Origin: Chrysogorgia sp. JL179-B06
Lineage: Eukaryota > Cnidaria > Anthozoa > Scleralcyonacea > Chrysogorgiidae
Assembly: GCA_035772405.1 (NCBI GenBank)
Contig: JAYKKM010000149.1
Location: 3,738,501-3,802,500, forward strand
Reading direction: 5' to 3'
Length of the DNA stretch: 64,000 nucleotides
Under the pieces are notes generated by a model. The model was not told the origin of the DNA and made no database searches. It worked only from the letters and a program-made list of their open reading frames with translations. Every line of letters starts with the position of its first letter. Position 1 is the first letter of the stretch. Of the stretch, positions 54,386 to 64,000 are shown piece after piece. Made by a program: the position numbers and the translations under genes.

Positions 54386-55858
54386 AGAATTCGCTACTTT
54401 TCAACGAAAACGAAGCGTGGTGTAAGAAAGCAAATAAATCACACTTTGATGTAACCATCATGGGTAGCTTTGACGGTGCGGAAACATGCGAACTTGTAGG
54501 CTCCTACCTACTATCTAAATTATCCCCAAAATATGGAAACAAACTAGGACTATATAGAGACGACGGACTCGCCGCATTCAACGAACCACCCAGGGAAATC
54601 GAAAACATCAAAAAACATATATGCAAAACTTTCGGCGACCACAACTTGAAGCTCACCATTGAAGCGAACAAGAAATGTGTCAACTATCTAGATATCACAC
54701 TCGACTTAAGATCCGGAACATTCAAACCATACACCAAACCCGGAAACATCCCCCAATACATCAACCGTCATAGCAATCACCCACCATCAATACTCCGCAA
54801 CATACCCGATGCAGTTAACAGACGATTATCTAATATCTCTTCCGACAAACAATCGTTTGACTCAACCATCCCTCCGTACCAAGAAGCCTTCAAGAAAAGT
54901 GGATATGACCAACAACTCAATTTCAACCCATGCCCTCCGAAAGAGAAGCGACCGAGAAACAGGAATGTAATCTGGTTCAATCCTCCCTACAGCGCCAATG
55001 TCGCCACGAACATCGGCCATATATTCCTGCAGACGATCGACGAATGCTTCCCAAAGAACCACCTGTTGCACAAAATATTTAACAGGAACACTTTAAAATT
55101 GAGCTATAGCTGCATGCCCAACATACAGAACATTATTTCGTCACACAACAAGTCCGTGCTTAACAAAGAAACTCAGAGCAACACCACATGCAGCAGCCAA
55201 GGAATGCAACTGCCGCCAGAAAGATACCTGCCCAGTCGATGGAAAATGCCAAACAGAAGGGGTAATTTACCAAGCCACTGTTACAAGAGAAGACAACAAG
55301 GAAGAAAAAAACCTATGTCGGTCTAACCGAAAGAACATTTAAAACCAGATACTTTAACCACACTAGTTCATTCCGAAATGAGAAACACAAGAATTCCACC
55401 GAACTCAGCAAGTACATTTGGTCCTTAAAAACATCGGACGTCAAATACTCGATAAAATGGAGAATCATGAAGCGGTGCAAGCCGTATTCTAGTAGAACGA
55501 AACGCTGTAATCTATGTCTACACGAAAAGTTTATTATTATTTGTCACCCAGAACTAAGCTCGCTTAACAGTAGAAATGAACTTGTATCTACTTGCAGACA
55601 CAGAAAAAAACATTTGCTGTGCAGCCAATAAGTATAATTCAGTATTCATCACATGTAAACCACATATACCATACCATTACCATGACGTCATACATGCAAA
55701 CAATTCTCCTTCATACCCATACATCTCAAGTTTCCTACACACTGGCATCAGACGTGATAATCACCTGAGGAGTGTGGTAAGCTTCGCTTGCCATACGAAA
55801 CAATTTTGTAGTGATTAAAGTTCAATGAAGTAACTCAAGCTTTTCTTTTTATTTAACT
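54386..55858 (+). pseudogene. Penelope-like element, 5'-truncated, with 3' terminal repeat
   Basis: Opens in motif B ([20 protein letters not shown]), motif [12 protein letters not shown] (about 54553-54585), the linker [17 protein letters not shown], then a frameshift near 55200-55240 before the GIY-YIG part ([26 protein letters not shown]). The RT N-terminal half is missing. The 3' region has a hammerhead at 55758-55817. Related to but distinct from the 50.2-52.7 kb element. Confidence 0.8.
55758..55817 (+). ncRNA. Hammerhead ribozyme, PLE type (well formed)
   Basis: Same ribozyme as 49608-49667: TAATCAC/GTGATTA stem I, CTGAGGA 55765-55771, long stem II with TTCG loop, GAAA 55798-55801 region, stem III CAA/TTG, TA. 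Confidence 0.92.
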
Positions 55859-55875
55859 ATATATATATATATATA
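55859..55875. repeat. (TA)n microsatellite
   Basis: Short TA tract between two PLE terminal pieces. Confidence 0.8.
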
Positions 55876-55916
55876 CTGCCTGAAGATTCTTTTACAGATG
55901 AAACAAGTTGTAGCAG
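55876..55916 (+). ncRNA. Hammerhead ribozyme, PLE type
   Basis: Stem I CTGC/GCAG, CTGAAGA 55880-55886, stem II TCT/AGA, GAAA 55900-55903, stem III CA/TG, TA. Followed by TTTTGAGGTAAG. Confidence 0.75.
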
Positions 55917-55937
55917 ACCAGTTTTGAGGTAAGCGAA

Positions 55938-55938
<1 letters not shown>

Positions 55939-55977
<39 letters not shown>
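55939..55977. repeat. (TA)n microsatellite
   Basis: TA tract. Confidence 0.9.
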
Positions 55978-55981
<4 letters not shown>

Positions 55982-56004
55982 TTTTCGCTTACCTCAAAAC
56001 TGGT

Positions 56005-56045
56005 CTGCTACAACTTGTTTCATCTGTAAAAGAATCTTCAGGCCT
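56005..56045 (-). ncRNA. Hammerhead ribozyme, stem I truncated
   Basis: Core complete; the 5' strand of stem I is cut by the palindrome centre. Confidence 0.6.
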
Positions 56046-56080
56046 GAAGATTCTTTTACAGATGAAACAAGTTGTAGCAG
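56044..56080 (+). ncRNA. Hammerhead ribozyme, stem I truncated
   Basis: CTGAAGA 56044-56050, GAAA 56064-56067, TA 56075-56076, GCAG; only GC remains to pair on the 5' side. Confidence 0.6.
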
Positions 56081-56168
56081 ACCAGTTTTGAGGTAAGCGA
56101 AAATCTATTATTTGCTCTAACTATATGTTGTTGAGCACTCTTTGCATTTCGTAGACCAAAACCTACAC

Positions 56169-56169
<1 letters not shown>

Positions 56170-56200
<31 letters not shown>
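56170..56200. repeat. (TA)n microsatellite
   Basis: TA tract next to two terminal repeats. Confidence 0.9.
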
Positions 56201-56205
<5 letters not shown>

Positions 56206-56216
56206 GTTTGAATACA

Positions 56217-56264
56217 GGAGTCGCAACTCTGAGTTTCACGCTACATGCGATCTTCAGGCAACTG
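56217..56264 (-). ncRNA. Hammerhead ribozyme, PLE type
   Basis: Minus strand: stem I CAGTTGC with GCGACTCC (6-7 pairs incl. G-U), CTGAAGA, stem II CGC/GCG, GAAA, stem III CT/AG, cleavage-side TT. Lies just 3' of the minus-strand PLE at 56290-57060. Confidence 0.8.
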
Positions 56265-56289
56265 ACAGATCGGATTAAACTATAGTTAT

Positions 56290-57060
56290 TATATACATGT
56301 CATTATTTGGTGTCCCATTACATGTCGACAACTCGAAATCATCTTCGTCTGTTCAGGAAGTCTTTTTTCTTAGCTTTCATGATTAAAAGTTTTTCTTCAA
56401 GGCATAAATTTCATCTTCTTGACCCTGATCTATACGCTCCTATTTGTTTGATTATTCACCATTTAATGTTAAACTCGCGCCTAGCCGTTTTCAGCATCCA
56501 AACATATTTTGAAAGTTCAGTTTCACTTGTGTATTTTGCGTTTCTGAAGGATTTCAAATGGTTTCGGTATCTTTGTTTAAAAGCGTTGGCTGTTATTCCG
56601 ATGTACTTCTTGGTCTCGCCGTTGTCTGCTGTAGTGACTTCGGCTTGGTATAGACTACGCTTTTCTTCATGCATTTTCCTGCGATTGGACATTCGTCTGG
56701 TTTCCAGCAGTTGCAGGTTTGTTCAACGGTATTTACGTCCTGTTTATGTTTCGCGTTTTTGTTCAAGATGTGGTTGTTGTGTTTGCGAATAAAATTTTGC
56801 ATGTTGTCCATGCAACTGTAGCTAACTCTTATCGTGTGTCTGTTAAATAATTTGTTAAGTTTGTGCGATGGTGGGAAGTGCTTGTCAATAAGTTGCAAAA
56901 AGTTTCGTGCAATGCTTGTTCTGACGTTTTTACTATAAGGTGGGTTGTACCATATAATGTTTCGTCGTCTGTTTTGTCTCGTATTGTTGTTTATGTTGCC
57001 TTCGTTCTGGTTAGTTGGTTCGTATGTAAGGTTCGTGTCAAAGTTACTTTTTTTTTCAGT
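56290..57060 (-). pseudogene. Penelope-like element C-terminal fragment
   Basis: Minus-strand frames: NIIWYNPPYSKNVRTSIARN (about 56970-56900), SYSCMDNMQNFIRKHNNHIL, cysteines CNCWKPDECPIAGKC, then a shift and YQAEVTTADNGETKKYIGIT with the GIY-YIG core and ETELSKYVWMLK. RT motifs are missing. Same lineage as the YRDDG elements, third distinct copy. Confidence 0.75.
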
Positions 57061-57156
57061 TACTTTTTTTCTTTATTTCGCTCTACCTGCAATGGTATTG
57101 AGCGCTCTCGTATCCATAGTCATATTTGTAACTCATCTGTTACTTATATTTGTCAA
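57061..57156 (+). mobile_element. PLE terminal-repeat fragment
   Basis: TTTATTTCGCTCTACCTGC...ATTGAGCGCTCTCG with the hairpin at 57080-57103, then (TA)n. Confidence 0.6.
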
Positions 57157-57176
57157 TATATATATATATATATATA

Positions 57177-57776
<600 letters not shown>

Positions 57777-57870
<94 letters not shown>

Positions 57871-57881
57871 GAATAATGTTG

Positions 57882-57961
<80 letters not shown>
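57777..57961. repeat. (TA)n microsatellite with repeated insert
   Basis: Two TA tracts split by TAGTAGAATAATGTTGTAAT, which occurs again at the end (57961-57980). Confidence 0.9.
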
Positions 57962-57965
<4 letters not shown>

Positions 57966-58080
57966 GAATAATGTTGTAATTATATCGGCTATTTCAAGAG
58001 TGCTCAATATCTTGAGAGATAGAGCGATATAGATATATATCTAAAGATTGTTTGCTGTTACTGGTAGTTTCACGCCGTAG
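57962..58080 (-). mobile_element. PLE terminal-repeat fragment
   Basis: Minus strand: hammerhead 3' half (GCGTGAAACTACCAGTAACAGC) followed by the GCTC/GAGC hairpin at 58002-58025. The 5' half of the ribozyme is missing. Confidence 0.55.
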
Positions 58081-59553
58081 ATTTGTCGCGTTTAATGTAT
58101 TAATGTCTCCACGTGTGTCTCAACAGGGGAAATGTCCACGTGACACGCCCCCTCGAGTTGTCGCGTCGTGTGTCTTAAAATTTACTGTGTGAAATATAAC
58201 TCATCCTTCCTGTTAATAGAGTGTATATATAGTATGCTTATCGTGAATTTTTCATCTCGTAGAAAGGTATAATGAATGTGAACTGTTACTAGTTTTATTG
58301 TCAAAACTTTAACTTGATTATATATGGGCTTAAGAACCGGGGGGCATTGAGGACATGCGCTTCTCCAACGTTTATAAAAAATGCCCTTTTTAAACATGAA
58401 AAGTGTCCTGTATCGATACCTCTTAATTTTGTAAGAGAATGTCTTTACTCGTCGAAAGCTTGATCGAAAATGTTGAGAAGCACATGTGTGCTGTAATAAG
58501 ATGCACTACCCATACATCTAAGGGTGTAGGAAATTTCTTCGACGTTTTTCCTTCGATTATTTTCAATTTCCTGTTGTTGCTTATTAACTCTTTGCTGTCG
58601 GGCTGAAAAACATCCAAAATTGAACCACCTCTTTGTTCTATTTATATCTCTGGAAATAACCATAACTGTTGCGATAGCGATACATTTTCTGAAGGAATTA
58701 AATTTCCCGAACAAAACACAGCATGTTAATATATATTAGCATTAATTATCATAAATTAGGTTGAAAATTTTTCATTTTTCTAGAAAAGCACATCTTGCAC
58801 GCCACGTAACATCATGAAAACTTAAAATGCCACCAATCGCAGAGTTTTTTTATAAAATAAAATTAAACTTTGCGTGTGAGTATGATATCATGTGCCTGGC
58901 GCTTGTAGATTTTCAATTTTTAATCTTGCTTTACCGTGTGCCGTGGCCCGTGTTCATCAGTCTTGTACTACCCATTTTGACTGGGCCAGACAGGAAAGAT
59001 TTAATCCCCGTCTCTAATTTTTCTCAACGCAGCACATTCTTTGCAGCCTCAATGATCATGAAGATAAAATCATGAATGAGAACAATTTAACACACCACTA
59101 GAAATAACCTAACGAGGCAATAGTATACTGCCAATAGTCTATTGAGAATGAAATGTTTTAATTATAGCATCACAGAGACTGTCGCTATTGGTGTCTAGGG
59201 GAGCGGTGTCTATGTATACACTATACGAGCGAACTCAGCTGATCCATATATTTGGCGGAACATTGTTCAAACAGGCGATTTAATTCTTTCTTTTATCCTG
59301 CAATAACTGGCAGGAAGTGCCACAATATCTCGCCAAACGGGTTGTTTCATTTTTTCTATAATAAATACGAAGAACATGCCAAGTAAATGAAAAACTGGCT
59401 TAAACTAGAAAACCTCTGTTTTGCTGCAACATGCAACAGATGCATGCTTATTCACTATGCATAATAATTATCGTTTTCTGGGGAAAATTACAAAGGAGTT
59501 TATTAATAATGATACAAATAAAAATAAGGAATAAATAAATATATATACGTACT
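58081..59553. other. Spacer without recognised genes
   Basis: No convincing coding region. 58890-59110 resembles 61920-62150 (AATTTTTCTCAA.GCAGCA.ATT and TTTGCAGCCTCAA), a diverged direct repeat. Short open frames here look random. Confidence 0.4.
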
Positions 59554-59661
59554 ATTTACAACATGTGCGGCCGTGTTGTATCGCCCGTATCGGATATACA
59601 AACAGGAGCCGAAGGCGAGAGTTTGTATATCCGATACAACACGGACGCGATTGTTGTAAAT
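59554..59661. repeat. Foldback inverted repeat
   Basis: ATTTACAACATGTGCGGCCG...GGATATACAAAC folds on GTTTGTATATCC...TGTTGTAAAT with loop AGGAGCCGAAGGCGAGA. Confidence 0.85.
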
Positions 59662-59822
59662 GGCTTGTGAAATTCATGTCGAAGTGTTTAATTTAGCTAT
59701 GTGGTTTCATATATCTTTTTTTGTCAAAGTTGCTGGAACAATCTTATATGTCTGTTGCATCGCAAAGTTGTTTGGCGCTGTTTAGTGATTAATATTCGAG
59801 TAGTTTATTTAGTTGTTGTGGC

Positions 59823-59870
59823 CGAATAACAATAACAATAACAATAACTTTATTTCACACTGTAATTAGT
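59823..59870 (-). mobile_element. LINE/SINE 3' tail
   Basis: Minus strand CAGTGTGAAATAAAGTTATT followed by (GTTATT)n: a retroposon 3' end with microsatellite tail. No coding sequence identified upstream. Confidence 0.5.
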
Positions 59871-60167
59871 ACATGAGGTTGGAATAATAGCGAATATTAG
59901 AAAATTTGATTTACATTAATTTTAAAAAAGAGAAAAATACGAAATAAGTGGGAAGTAGCCAAAGTAGCATAAGCTTTCGAGTTGACTACTTCTTACAAGT
60001 GATTAATTCAAGAAGTAATCAAGCAAAATGTTAGAGAATGAGTAATAAATAAGAATAAGTATTGTATTGAGAGTATGCTCAAGAAAAAAAAGGAATGGTT
60101 TGTGTGGCTATATGATTATGAAAATGTAATCAAAATCTCGTGCATTGCTCGCCTTGGACATTGAAAG

Positions 60168-60800
60168 TTGTCGTCAGTCGAACACAAAATTTCTAAATGG
60201 CAGATCATGCCCGTTTTCGAGAGCTTCAACTTCATGGCTATAGAAGAAACAGTACCGAAAAACACCCGGTATAATACAAAATGGGCTGTGAAGATATTCG
60301 AAGAATGGCAAAAGCATCGTCGGAATAAAATAGCAGAAAATGAGTCATTTGGGTTCGAATGCAACAGGCTAGAAAGTCTCCAGGACTTAACGGTGAATGT
60401 TCACGAAATGTCGGCTGAATCGCTTAACATTTGGCTGACAAAGTTTGTTAGCGAGGTCGTGAAATTCACGATTTGTGCTTACAATTCTTGTATCGTTTGT
60501 ATATTGAGAAGTTCTGCGAAGTTGCTATGCAGTTAGATGCGTTCTATCTAAGGCCAAATAGAGATGGAAGTTTCGGATACGAAAAGAGTGCATGCAGTTG
60601 GCTTAAACACGCTTAACGGCAATATTTTGCCTGTTCAGTTATGTGCGAAGGCAGGTCTACCTCATAAGACTTCGCATTCTTTGCGAATTACATGTGCCAC
60701 GAGGCTCATTCAAAATTCTGTCGAAGAAGGAATAGCAATGGAAAGAACTGCAGGGTACACTTCAAACGCTTTGTTAAAATATATATCAAAAGCCAAATAA
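60168..60800 (+). pseudogene. Crypton/ZMYM2-like tyrosine recombinase remnant
   Basis: First frame 60168-60536: IEETVPKNTRYNTKWAVKIF and NVHEMSAESLNIWLTKFVSE, the N-terminal core of DUF3504 proteins. The second region covers QLDAFYLRPNRDGSFGY and then LCAKAGLPHKTSHSLRITCA, RTAGYTSNALLKYISK (to 60800). HSLR and the last Y are candidates for the HxxR and nucleophile of a tyrosine recombinase. Frames break near 60465 and 60600, and the middle with the first catalytic R is short or lost. Confidence 0.65.
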
Positions 60801-61320
60801 TGAGCAGACAGTGCTAGCTAGCAAAGTTCTTAGTCCTGTATGCCCTACGAAACCCAGTATTGATGTTTGAAGCAACGCATGTAAGTTTGACGGAAATTTC
60901 CCAGGCGTAGAAGGCCATTTCAGCTTATATACATGAGAGGAGTATAGCTAAGAATGACACGGCTTTGTTTGAAGATGTTTTCGATGAATTTGATTGTGAC
61001 ATAAGCGAGGACATTTTAGCGAGTATACATTTGCCTTCCAGTGTAACCGTCATGTCCCACTTCAAATCAAAGTACTGTTGCGGAAAATGTTGCAACTTAT
61101 GCAACGTTTAATAATTGTAACATTAACTTTATTTTCAAGTCGAAATAGTAATTTAAAGAGTGACTTTATTTCGTGTACTTTGCAGAAATTGCGTCATATG
61201 TGTTGGGTTGTAAAATTGTAATAACAGTTTGCACGCGTGTGTATGTTTGTGTGAAGAAATACAGTATAATCCAATAATAAAACTTAAATTTTGTTCTTGT
61301 TGTCAAGTTAGTCAATTTTC
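60801..61320. other. Spacer, possible 3' flank of the recombinase remnant
   Basis: No clear gene. Confidence 0.3.
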
Positions 61321-61326
61321 TTTCAA

Positions 61327-61440
61327 TTGATACAGATCTCTATGAAATAAAAAAGATCTGTATCGTTTGATACAGATAAGAATACTAATACCCCTATTAG
61401 TATTAGTATTCAAATGATACAGAATATTAATTTACCCTGT
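61327..61440. repeat. Foldback with iterated TGATACAGAT words
   Basis: GATACAGATCT/AGATCTGTATC pair around 61335-61370; AATACTAATACCCCTATTAG folds at 61380-61410; a third GATACAG follows. Confidence 0.7.
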
Positions 61441-62267
61441 AATTTCCATGCTGAATATCAAAGCCCCCCCCCCCAGCTTTCAGACAGTATAGATGTAATA
61501 TCGGATATATACAAAGGTTATCACGTGTCATAAAGCAGGAGTTTTGATTGCTCATTTTCCTAATGAATAATTAATGAATTATACAAATACATATACACAC
61601 ATCAATGTAAAAAGTTAAAATTTAGATTTATGCACAGTTTGGTGTCCTTTATAAATCGAACAGATAGATCAAGGTGGTTCCTATCACCTGCATCTCTCGA
61701 TGCTATACGGTCCGTTGGCTCTATCCCCGAGTAGAGCGAGGGAGTCTAATAGTATCTTTCTTTCTTGTTTCATAGTTATGGACATCCTTATTAAGAACTA
61801 TTTTACCTTTTACCAAGTGTGTGTAAGTAATAAAAACGAAAGTATATACACGCAGGCTAAGTCAACATCAATCTAGGAGATCCGTAATATTCCAAGCGAA
61901 GGAATGAGTTTGAGTGTCACAGCGTTAACTTGATTTTACTTTCTTTGCACCTTGGCCTGTTACATTATCATCAGTGCATTGCGACAATACACGAAACATT
62001 TTCTCCGTTTGCTCGAGTCTCTAGCTAATTTTTCTCAAGGCAGCAAATTATTTGCAGCCTCAACTTGACCATAAACATATGAACCATGCATAAGAATGAT
62101 TGTGAAATATATCTGACCAATTATTAGTGCATTAATAAGCAATAGCAGGTAAATTGATAACCGAAGAAAAAGCGTCGAAAGAAAAGCAGTTTATTAAATG
62201 TTGAATTGAAAATAATCAATGTAAAACAGTTTAACAAGTAAAAATGATCAGTGAGGAAAAATGAAGC

Positions 62268-62470
62268 CCCTTCTCTGCTCCCCCCCCTCTGCTCCCCCCC
62301 CCCTCTGCTCCCCCCCTCTGCTCCCCCCCCCCCTCTGCTCCCCCCCCCCTCTGCTCCCCCCCCCTCTGCTCCCCCCCCTCTGCTCCCCCCCCCCTCTGCT
62401 CCCCCCCCCTCTGCTCCCCCCCCCCTCTGCTCCCCCCCCTCTGCTCCCCCCCTCTGCTCCCCCCCTCAAA
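62268..62470. repeat. C-rich minisatellite
   Basis: About 14 copies of TCTGCTC followed by 6-9 C. Strong pyrimidine/purine strand bias. The long open frames here (PPPLCSPP) are repeat artefacts. Confidence 0.95.
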
Positions 62471-62504
62471 CCTGTGACCCCGTAGCAAACAAATCTGAAT
62501 ATAC

Positions 62505-63246
62505 CGTAGAATCCCGAAAGTAGTGCCCCCCCCCCCCCTCCCTTACTTTCGGTTTTATCCGCTGTTGGGGGCCGCTACTTTCGGGGGGCCGCAACTTACG
62601 GAGTGGCGCTACTTTCGGGTGGTAAAATATGTTAACATACTGTGGAATATTCTTCTTTGTCCCTTCCTATTTACCACATTTAATTTCCTTTATTTTTTCC
62701 TTATGCCATTTCGACTTTGACTGTTTTACACTGTCTATAGCTTTGGTACGTTGATAGTTGAAACTTAACACTTTCGAGTTAATCAAGCGATGACTGAAAT
62801 ACGCTGTCGACGGTTTTTGAAGCAAATGTTTACTAGAGTGTAGCCTGCGCCGCAGACGAATATAACCCGGTTAGCAGGAAAATCGATTATATTCAATACC
62901 ATTTCAACTCTTTAATTAGGTACCAAAGAAATAACACCATCGTGCTTGTTGCATAATTATAAAACAGCACATTTCCCCAGGAGTATAATATATTATAGTA
63001 AATATGTCCACAATAGTCAATAATTATGATTAGTTGTATTAAATACGAACTAAATTTGACGCACATATGATATCCCTTTAATGTAAACGAGAAATAATTA
63101 AAAAGTTTTTGGTTTGGTTTTTCCTTCTTCTTTCAAGCCATTTTATCATCATTAATTGTATTTACTACGCGGAAGCGCGTTCTTTTCAAAAGAGCCGCTA
63201 CTTACGAAGGGTCGCTACTTTCGGGGGGACGTTACTTTCGGGGGGG
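62505..63246. mobile_element. MITE-like element with CGAAAGTAG ends
   Basis: Left end CCCGAAAGTAGTGCCCCCC with inverted repeats of GCTACTTTCGGGGG on the right (63210-63246). GCTACTTTCGG recurs at 62573 and 62607. No coding region. Confidence 0.45.
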
Positions 63247-63265
63247 CAATGGTCAAAAAATTGGT

Positions 63266-63541
63266 CAATACCCATGTTTGGATCAGGGCAGCCAAACACA
63301 GATATTTCCCGCCAAAATTTTACTCAAGTTTCTGTTCCTCGTTCGTTCGTATTATTTTATAAAAGTAATAACTAATGGTTTTTCCGTGTTTGGATAGCCT
63401 GATCCAAACACACTTGGGATGTTGCTCGACTTTCGAAAAGCTAAAAAACACTCGCCTAGAGGCTCGTGTTTTTTACGCTTTTCTCAAGTCTCGCAATATC
63501 CCGCGTGTTTGGATCAGGCCATCCAAACACGGAAACCATTA
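63266..63541. mobile_element. Hairpin MITE
   Basis: CTAATGGTTTTTCCGTGTTT...GATAGCCTGATCCAAACAC (63372-63411) is matched by the inverted end to 63541. The centre holds a second fold (AAAACACTCGCC/GGCTCGTGTTTT type). A partial relative (TGTTTGGATCAGGGCAGCC) precedes it at 63268. Confidence 0.75.
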
Positions 63542-64000
63542 GGTATTTATTTATTCTTTATCACTGAAAGACTTCTAACAACAATAATTTATTTATTTGT
63601 GCTAGTAGTTTTTTCTGAGCTTTCTTCGAGACATATTGTATGGGCACATGATCATGAATTGATTGAATAGCCGTCTGATAATGCTACAGTACTACAATAG
63701 ATAATAATTGTCAGTTGGGTCACGTCAAGTGTTAGAAATGTCTCTTAGAAACAGGAAATTGTAATGAATAAATGCTTTGCAACTACACGCTGTAACAAAA
63801 ATCATCTTGAGAAAAAATAAAATCATATTGATCAAATTACCTATAATTTATTGCGGGTCCAATACCCTGCTACGGACCTGCGAGTGATGTCTTCAAAACG
63901 ACTCTATATATGGATTATATTCACCTTACCCGATGATTTGACCGTGCCGAAGGAACACGACTGCAACTAGTACGGTAACACTTAAAGTGGCACTACGATG
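63542..64000. other. Spacer; possible MITE end at window edge
   Basis: No gene seen. The last bases, CACTTAAAGTGGCACTACGA, look like the start of a TTAA-type terminal repeat cut by the window edge. Confidence 0.3.

Larger units (their letters stand above)
55978..56107. repeat. Perfect 65-bp-arm palindrome of hammerhead terminal repeats
   Basis: Arms TAGATTTTCGCTTACCTC... and its complement meet at TCTTCAGGCCTGAAGA (centre 56042/56043). Each arm holds the hammerhead of 55876-55916 on opposite strands (minus 56005-56045; plus 56044-56080) with stem I reduced to GC. The hairpin GCTC/GAGC follows at 56114-56136. Confidence 0.9.

Noticed and set aside
56307..56792. 161-residue plus-strand frame
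   Set aside because: Antisense of the minus-strand PLE GIY-YIG region, which has recognisable motifs.
58423..59075. Short frames of 64-89 residues as possible genes
   Set aside because: No recognisable motif, no splice context, lengths expected by chance in AT-rich DNA.
62231..62523. Gly/Arg-rich and Pro/Leu/Cys-rich frames of 73-90 residues on both strands
   Set aside because: Artefacts of the C-rich minisatellite; every frame is open because the repeat lacks stops.

Overview
The window looks like repeat-dominated chromosomal DNA of a metazoan. I favour a cnidarian, probably an anthozoan, but only with moderate-to-low confidence. The evidence is strongly AT-rich DNA, very long (TA)n tracts, animal-type TTAGGG repeats, several Penelope-like retroelements (PLEs) whose terminal repeats contain hammerhead ribozymes, hAT and Crypton-derived DNA transposon remnants, non-LTR retrotransposon tails and eukaryotic tRNA genes with poly-T terminators. 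I see no bacterial operons and no clear single-copy housekeeping gene.

Layout. 1-5.7 kb: a truncated PLE, tRNA-headed SINE copies, an eleven-core head-to-tail array of a 278-bp SINE unit (1.7-4.7 kb), a small Crypton-like remnant with terminal repeats, hammerhead-bearing PLE terminal pieces, and (TA)n. 5.7-8.5 kb: left arm of a large inverted repeat carrying a decayed hAT transposase. 8.1-35.8 kb: a tRNA satellite, by my count 58 tRNA-Asn loci on the plus strand alternating with 55 tRNA-Pro loci on the minus strand. Many are intact and many broken. Parts have condensed into higher-order repeats of 1402 and 1796 bp. A block of telomeric repeats has replaced part of one tRNA-Pro, and a non-LTR retrotransposon (itself carrying a TTAA-flanked MITE) sits in the T arm of one tRNA-Asn. 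35.8-40.9 kb: a second LINE tail, a TIR element with a ZAD-like zinc-finger reading frame, and a spliced-looking SWIM zinc-finger gene. 40.9-45.2 kb: the tRNA array and the hAT copy return in opposite orientation, forming the right arm. 45.2-47.2 kb: a PLE with an uninterrupted 673-residue reverse transcriptase/GIY-YIG frame. 47.6-58.1 kb: a nest of PLEs of other families, their terminal repeats, several hammerhead ribozymes, SINEs, a Crypton-like element with 13-bp terminal repeats, and (TA)n. 58.1-64 kb: sparse DNA with a Crypton-type tyrosine recombinase remnant, foldback elements, a C-rich minisatellite and MITEs.

How the parts relate. The tRNA pairs are divergent across about 145 bp and convergent across about 210 bp, and most carry their own poly-T terminators, so each copy could be an independent RNA polymerase III unit. 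Identical deletions recurring in distant tRNA copies show that the array spreads by block duplication or conversion. PLE terminal repeats of different families share one layout: hammerhead, then a GCTC/GAGC hairpin with a conserved GAGCACTCT-like end, then (TA)n. SINE and PLE ends both abut (TA)n, which suggests a shared insertion preference. All coordinates come from hand reading and may be off by a few bases.
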